DNA of 64,000 nucleotides from Candidatus Bathyarchaeota archaeon (GTDB taxonomy: Archaea; Thermoproteota; Bathyarchaeia; TCS64). A model generated the notes under the pieces. The model made no database searches and had not been told where the DNA came from. It saw nothing but the letters and a program-made list of their open reading frames with translations. The first letter of the stretch is position 1. The number at the start of each line of letters is the position of its first letter. A program made the position numbers and the translations under genes. Location of the stretch: assembly GCA_030739585.1 (NCBI GenBank), contig JASLYX010000001.1, forward strand, positions 308,452 through 372,451, given 5' to 3'. Below, piece by piece: positions 60,599 to 64,000 of this stretch.

Positions 60599-61999
60599 CT
60601 ATTGGACCATAATTATCGATGGTTGGCTAATGTATAATGAATGTATTTTCAAAGCTGGAATAACAAAGGACCCAATACTTTTCACCGTTGTTGAGTCTCC
60701 GATTTCTATATCTTTTAATGTATCCACCAGAGAGTCCGTAAACCGAATATAGTTCGCAGGTCCTGCTACTTCTCCGTTTTTAACTCTCCAGCATTCTTGT
60801 GTATCCGCTCTAATTATGTCGGGCATTATTGTTTGCCCTTTTGCTGCTGGACATCTTAGACGACGAACTAGGATGCCCTCTTTTGTATCGGATATCAATT
60901 CATCTAACGAACTGTTGCCTGGTTCAATTATCTGATTGGTTGGTGTATAAGTTGATCCATTACCTGTACCCGTCCAGAAATATCCAGTCCAAGGTGATGT
61001 TGCGTGACCTGTTGAAAATGTCCCATTGGATTTTGCAGAGTCCCTAGAATAACATCGATTTTCGGGTACACCGTTATTAATCAAACATAGGTCCATTTTA
61101 GGAGTCCCTTCTCCATCTATTGCGGCAGCTTGCAATGTTCGCAGATTTCGACCATTATCATGAACCGTCAACATATCATCTAGAACAAGTTCACCTAATG
61201 GAACTTTTGATGTTGTTCGAGGATCTCTTTCTATTGAGAACGCCTGTTGAATTAGGGTACCAAGGAATTCAGCAGCAGCTTCAGACTCAAATATCACGGT
61301 TCTTTTTCCGGTTGGTATAGTTTGTTTTCTATATCCTATTGTAGAAATAGCCGATGTAGCCGCTTCCTCAGCTACGTTCTCTAAATCTAAATCATAAAAG
61401 TTTCTACTATCCTGTCTTTGATAACCTGAACCTTGGTTTCCCGTTTTTTCTGCTACTGCAGTTACTATAACTTGAGAACCCGTGAATTCATGTTTAGCCT
61501 CAAGACCTAGCGAGTTGATTAAAACTGTTTTTGATGACATGTTAGATAGTACGCCACCAACAGACTCGATGTTTTCACTTAGATCCTTTGAATAATCAAC
61601 TATTCTATTTACTGCTTCTATTCTCACTTCTGGTTCAAGATTTGCAGTATCTCTATGATATAAATTGGAAAGACTAGGGGCTCTTTTAGGAGAGATAAAT
61701 GTTTCAAATGTTCTTCCATATTTAGCGCTTTTTAATGCATCTTTAATTAAACTTGATTTATTTATAGTCGAAGCTGTGGCCATTCCAAGTTTTTTATCTT
61801 TAATTACTCTCAATTTAACTGAAAAGTTGTTATGAGGTGGTCCAATAGGTCTGAACCCCTCGATATTTTGGTGTATTGCCCTATCTTTGAACCTGGCAAC
61901 TCCAATATGCGCATTATTTATTACAATCTCTACTTGCTCAACATTATTATTAAGCGCAGCATTCATTATATTATCGGCAATACCGAGTATTTCATTCAT
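60599..61999 (-). CDS. tldE: TldE/PmbA family protein
   Basis: A 466-residue TldE/PmbA-like subunit: VEQVEIVINNAHIGVARFKD, GMATASTINKSSLIKDALKS, GKRTVIFESEAAAEFLGTLI, VPLGELVLDDMLTVHDNGRN and the closing GDSTTVKSIGSFVIPALKI. It lacks the zinc site that TldD has and forms the TldD/E heterodimer that degrades or trims peptides. The ATG at 61999 overlaps the tldD stop; a further in-frame ATG at 62026 lies within tldD. Confidence 0.92.
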   Translation of the reverse strand: MNEILGIADNIMNAALNNNVEQVEIVINNAHIGVARFKDRAIHQNIEGFRPIGPPHNNFSVKLRVIKDKKLGMATASTINKSSLIKDALKSAKYGRTFETFISPKRAPSLSNLYHRDTANLEPEVRIEAVNRIVDYSKDLSENIESVGGVLSNMSSKTVLINSLGLEAKHEFTGSQVIVTAVAEKTGNQGSGYQRQDSRNFYDLDLENVAEEAATSAISTIGYRKQTIPTGKRTVIFESEAAAEFLGTLIQQAFSIERDPRTTSKVPLGELVLDDMLTVHDNGRNLRTLQAAAIDGEGTPKMDLCLINNGVPENRCYSRDSAKSNGTFSTGHATSPWTGYFWTGTGNGSTYTPTNQIIEPGNSSLDELISDTKEGILVRRLRCPAAKGQTIMPDIIRADTQECWRVKNGEVAGPANYIRFTDSLVDTLKDIEIGDSTTVKSIGSFVIPALKIHSLYISQPSIIMVQ

Positions 62000-63449
62000 A
62001 TATGCCACCTCCACCAACGAAAACATCGTTAAATCTTGCTGTGCTACAAAAGTGCCCTACTCTTCCGCTTTGCCCTGGTCGGCATTTTCCACATCCTCCA
62101 CCATATCCTAGGCCCCAGTTGTCTTTGCTGATACCATCACAGGATCTCCAGAATGGTAGTGTAACCCCATAATATGTTGGATCCCTATACATCGTAGTAA
62201 GTTCCCCTTTTTCAATTTTCCAAGATTTCTGGGCTCCAAAACCAAAGGTTGTCCGCCTCTGGTCAAAGATCTCAGTCCTATATCCACTCATTAAAATTCC
62301 GTTTCTTGTATCTTCTACAAGCTCGTCCTTTTTCCACTCACCTGGTAATAGGTTTAAATTAGTCATTCTAACAACCGGTTTGTCATATCCATAAGTCCCT
62401 AGATATTGTCCACTGCTCTCCTCAAATCCTGCTTCAGCAGCGGTTTCTCTTGAACTCTGTAAACCCGCCAATATTCCATTCTTTATTAAGTAAGTTTTCT
62501 TTGCAGGTACCCCCTCATCATCGAATCCAAAGGTTCCATGCCCTCCTTCCATTGTTGCGTCGGCTACAATATTAACAAGTTCTGAACCAAACCACATCTT
62601 TCCAATTTCATCAGGTGAAAAGAAGCTTTTTCCAATAGGTCCAACAAAATCCACTTCAGTTTGAAGTATTCTATCAAGTTCCGTACAATGCCCTAATGTT
62701 TCATGAATTTGTAATGAAAGCATGCTATCTTCAATAATTAATGAGGTCTTTTCTTGTGGACATCGTTCAGCTACAACCAGAGCTGCCGCGGTTCGCCCCT
62801 CTTCTCTACCCATTTCCGATAATTTATTTGTCTCTACCCATTCGAATCCCTTGGTAGCAAAGTTTTGACCTAATCCTGAGCTCTGGACCATACCATTCCT
62901 GATCGCTGTAGCCGTCACTCCGCAAGAAGTTCGATCAAGTTCTTGTTTTATGAAAGCTCCTTCTGATGTCCCATGAAACCTTAATTCTCTTTGAGAGATT
63001 ATACTGGCTCTACTCTTTTTCAACAGTTTGCTTTGATCCATTGCTTCATGTACACTTGATTGGAGAATATCATAATACTCTGTAGGATCAATTTCGAAGG
63101 CATCTTTTTTAACAGGAGTACAGTAATGTCCCTTTATAGATTTGTTTTCTGCTAATTTAACACGATTTTGTCTAAACTCCGCGTTCATTTTACCAAGTTT
63201 AATAGCTATATTAGTCAATTTTTTTATTTCATTATCATTTACTTCCGTTGATCCACTGAATCCCCATGCTCCATTAACAATTACTCTTACATGACAACCC
63301 GGCACTCTATTGATATAGTAGCTTTTGACATCATTATTTACCTCATAAGTTATGCTTTTAAAATCGCTAATTTTTACTGAAGCATATTCTGCCCCAAGTT
63401 TTTCTGCTTCTTTAATTCCCAAGTTTATAAGGTCTTCATCGATTTTCAT
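61992..63449 (-). CDS. tldD: TldD family metalloprotease
   Basis: A 485-residue TldD. The zinc motif HExxxH is HETLGH (His249, Glu250, His254), with the family's conserved C-terminal region CGKCRPGQSGRVGHFCSTAR providing the further ligand. TldD/TldE clips unfolded peptides or RiPP leaders. No peptide precursor gene is recognised nearby, but a peptide ABC importer lies beside it, so peptide use as nutrient is a simple view (inference). TTTTATTCGCGCGC lies just upstream. Confidence 0.94.
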   Translation of the reverse strand: MKIDEDLINLGIKEAEKLGAEYASVKISDFKSITYEVNNDVKSYYINRVPGCHVRVIVNGAWGFSGSTEVNDNEIKKLTNIAIKLGKMNAEFRQNRVKLAENKSIKGHYCTPVKKDAFEIDPTEYYDILQSSVHEAMDQSKLLKKSRASIISQRELRFHGTSEGAFIKQELDRTSCGVTATAIRNGMVQSSGLGQNFATKGFEWVETNKLSEMGREEGRTAAALVVAERCPQEKTSLIIEDSMLSLQIHETLGHCTELDRILQTEVDFVGPIGKSFFSPDEIGKMWFGSELVNIVADATMEGGHGTFGFDDEGVPAKKTYLIKNGILAGLQSSRETAAEAGFEESSGQYLGTYGYDKPVVRMTNLNLLPGEWKKDELVEDTRNGILMSGYRTEIFDQRRTTFGFGAQKSWKIEKGELTTMYRDPTYYGVTLPFWRSCDGISKDNWGLGYGGGCGKCRPGQSGRVGHFCSTARFNDVFVGGGGIYE

Positions 63450-63489
63450 ATAAGTCCTCTAAGAAATAGATGCGCGCGAATAAAAGATA

Positions 63490-63984
63490 TTAGGAATTAC
63501 AGTCATAAAGCTTCCATATTTTGATGAATTTTTCTAGGGCCGCTTGGTTGATCCAAAGAAGTTTTAATGCATTGTCAAGTCGTATCCTCGCAGAATCAAT
63601 ATTCGTAAAAGGATTATCGACTAATTCAGATGTTATATTATTTTCTTTTGATAGATATTTCTGTCTTTTTAGCGCTTTTTCTGCTTTATCAAGTGAAATA
63701 TCAATTAAATCATATATACCCTGGAAAACCTGATCCCCTTTTTGATTCCATAGGGGGTCTTTTTGCTTAGCTAGCATATTGAAGCATCCGAATACTGAAA
63801 ACATCCCTCTTTCCTGCAGTATATCCAGTGAATTTATTTCATTATTATTTGTCGTAACTGCAAGCATATTTTTTATTTTATTTAATATTTTCATTGATTT
63901 TATTACTAAATCGTCAAGTTTTTCAAACTCAGATAAAATTATTTCACATAGATTTGGTAGATCTTCCAATATCTTATTGTACAT
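63490..63984 (-). CDS. Unrecognised helical protein, possibly truncated by the window end
   Basis: At least 164 residues, mostly helical and charged (NLCEIILSEFEKLDDLVIKS, LDKAEKALKRQKYLSKENN, ALKLLWINQAALEKFIKIWK). No family recognised. ATG 63984 is used, but the frame remains open to the right-hand edge, so the gene may start outside. It lies 40 bp upstream of tldD on the same strand, so a role in that unit is possible. Confidence 0.6.
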   Translation of the reverse strand: MYNKILEDLPNLCEIILSEFEKLDDLVIKSMKILNKIKNMLAVTTNNNEINSLDILQERGMFSVFGCFNMLAKQKDPLWNQKGDQVFQGIYDLIDISLDKAEKALKRQKYLSKENNITSELVDNPFTNIDSARIRLDNALKLLWINQAALEKFIKIWKLYDCNS

Positions 63985-64000
63985 TTTTTCAGGGGATAAT

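Noticed and set aside
1..64000. CRISPR arrays, cas genes, insertion sequences, rRNA, RNase P RNA and SRP RNA
   Set aside because: Looked for regularly spaced repeats, transposase motifs and conserved RNA core sequences on both strands and found none.

Overview
The window reads as a chromosomal segment from an archaeon of the TACK side of the tree, most likely a Bathyarchaeia-like lineage (inference). The evidence is ribosomal protein S26e (absent from Euryarchaeota), a thermosome subunit, archaeal RNase P proteins, RpoN, Hel308, Nre, an intron-containing tRNA and the archaeal mevalonate route with isopentenyl phosphate kinase. A Mer-type F420-dependent methylene-tetrahydromethanopterin reductase and a tungstate transporter joined to molybdopterin genes suggest C1/tetrahydropterin metabolism with tungsto- or molybdo-enzymes.

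Layout. 0-3.3 kb: end of a thermosome gene with a terminator, a DUF4438 gene, and a sulfite/nitrite reductase-TusA pair. 3.5-5.1 kb: tRNA-Glu and two decayed or frameshifted genes. 5.2-13.1 kb: an MFS carrier, then moaA-D-E-C-B-moeA diverging from tupABC across a 64-bp region. 13.5-21.1 kb: tRNA-Arg with a 17-nt intron, a DUF54 RNA-binding protein, two RNase P subunits, then rpoN-rps2-MEMO-mevalonate kinase-IPK-idi2-idsA. 21.2-24.5 kb: mer, coaBC and a dCMP deaminase. 24.9-29.2 kb: Hel308, an asparagine-synthetase-like protein and endonuclease III, followed by a heavily decayed phosphoglycolate phosphatase. 29.9-40.8 kb: core MetE and SAM synthetase, Trm5-like, ThyX with a degenerate ThyX-like partner, Hsp20, a metal-site-dead M48 homologue and coiled-coil proteins. 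41.2-51.2 kb: an M24 peptidase, Nre, and the purine genes purSLQ converging on purC-F-E. 51.3-55.6 kb: a CDP-alcohol phosphatidyltransferase, S26e, a 1.6-kb gene desert, and a DUF4443/DUF4430/ECF-S group. 55.9-64 kb: a visibly AT-richer block with an Opp-type peptide ABC transporter lacking a binding-protein gene, and TldE/TldD.

The most striking observation is that three genes inside operons (IPK, purF, oppF) have no ATG, GTG or TTG where the protein family requires its N-terminus. Each has CTG, CTG or ATA at exactly the expected position, 8-9 nt after a GGAG-type Shine-Dalgarno and touching or close to the upstream stop codon. This suggests near-cognate initiation by translational coupling. 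Other items of interest are a shared 11-bp motif upstream of purS and purC, a recurring GCGCG-rich intergenic motif, the ThyX/ThyX-like pair, and a structured inverted repeat at 42.6 kb.

All functional names come from reading motifs by eye; no database search was possible.
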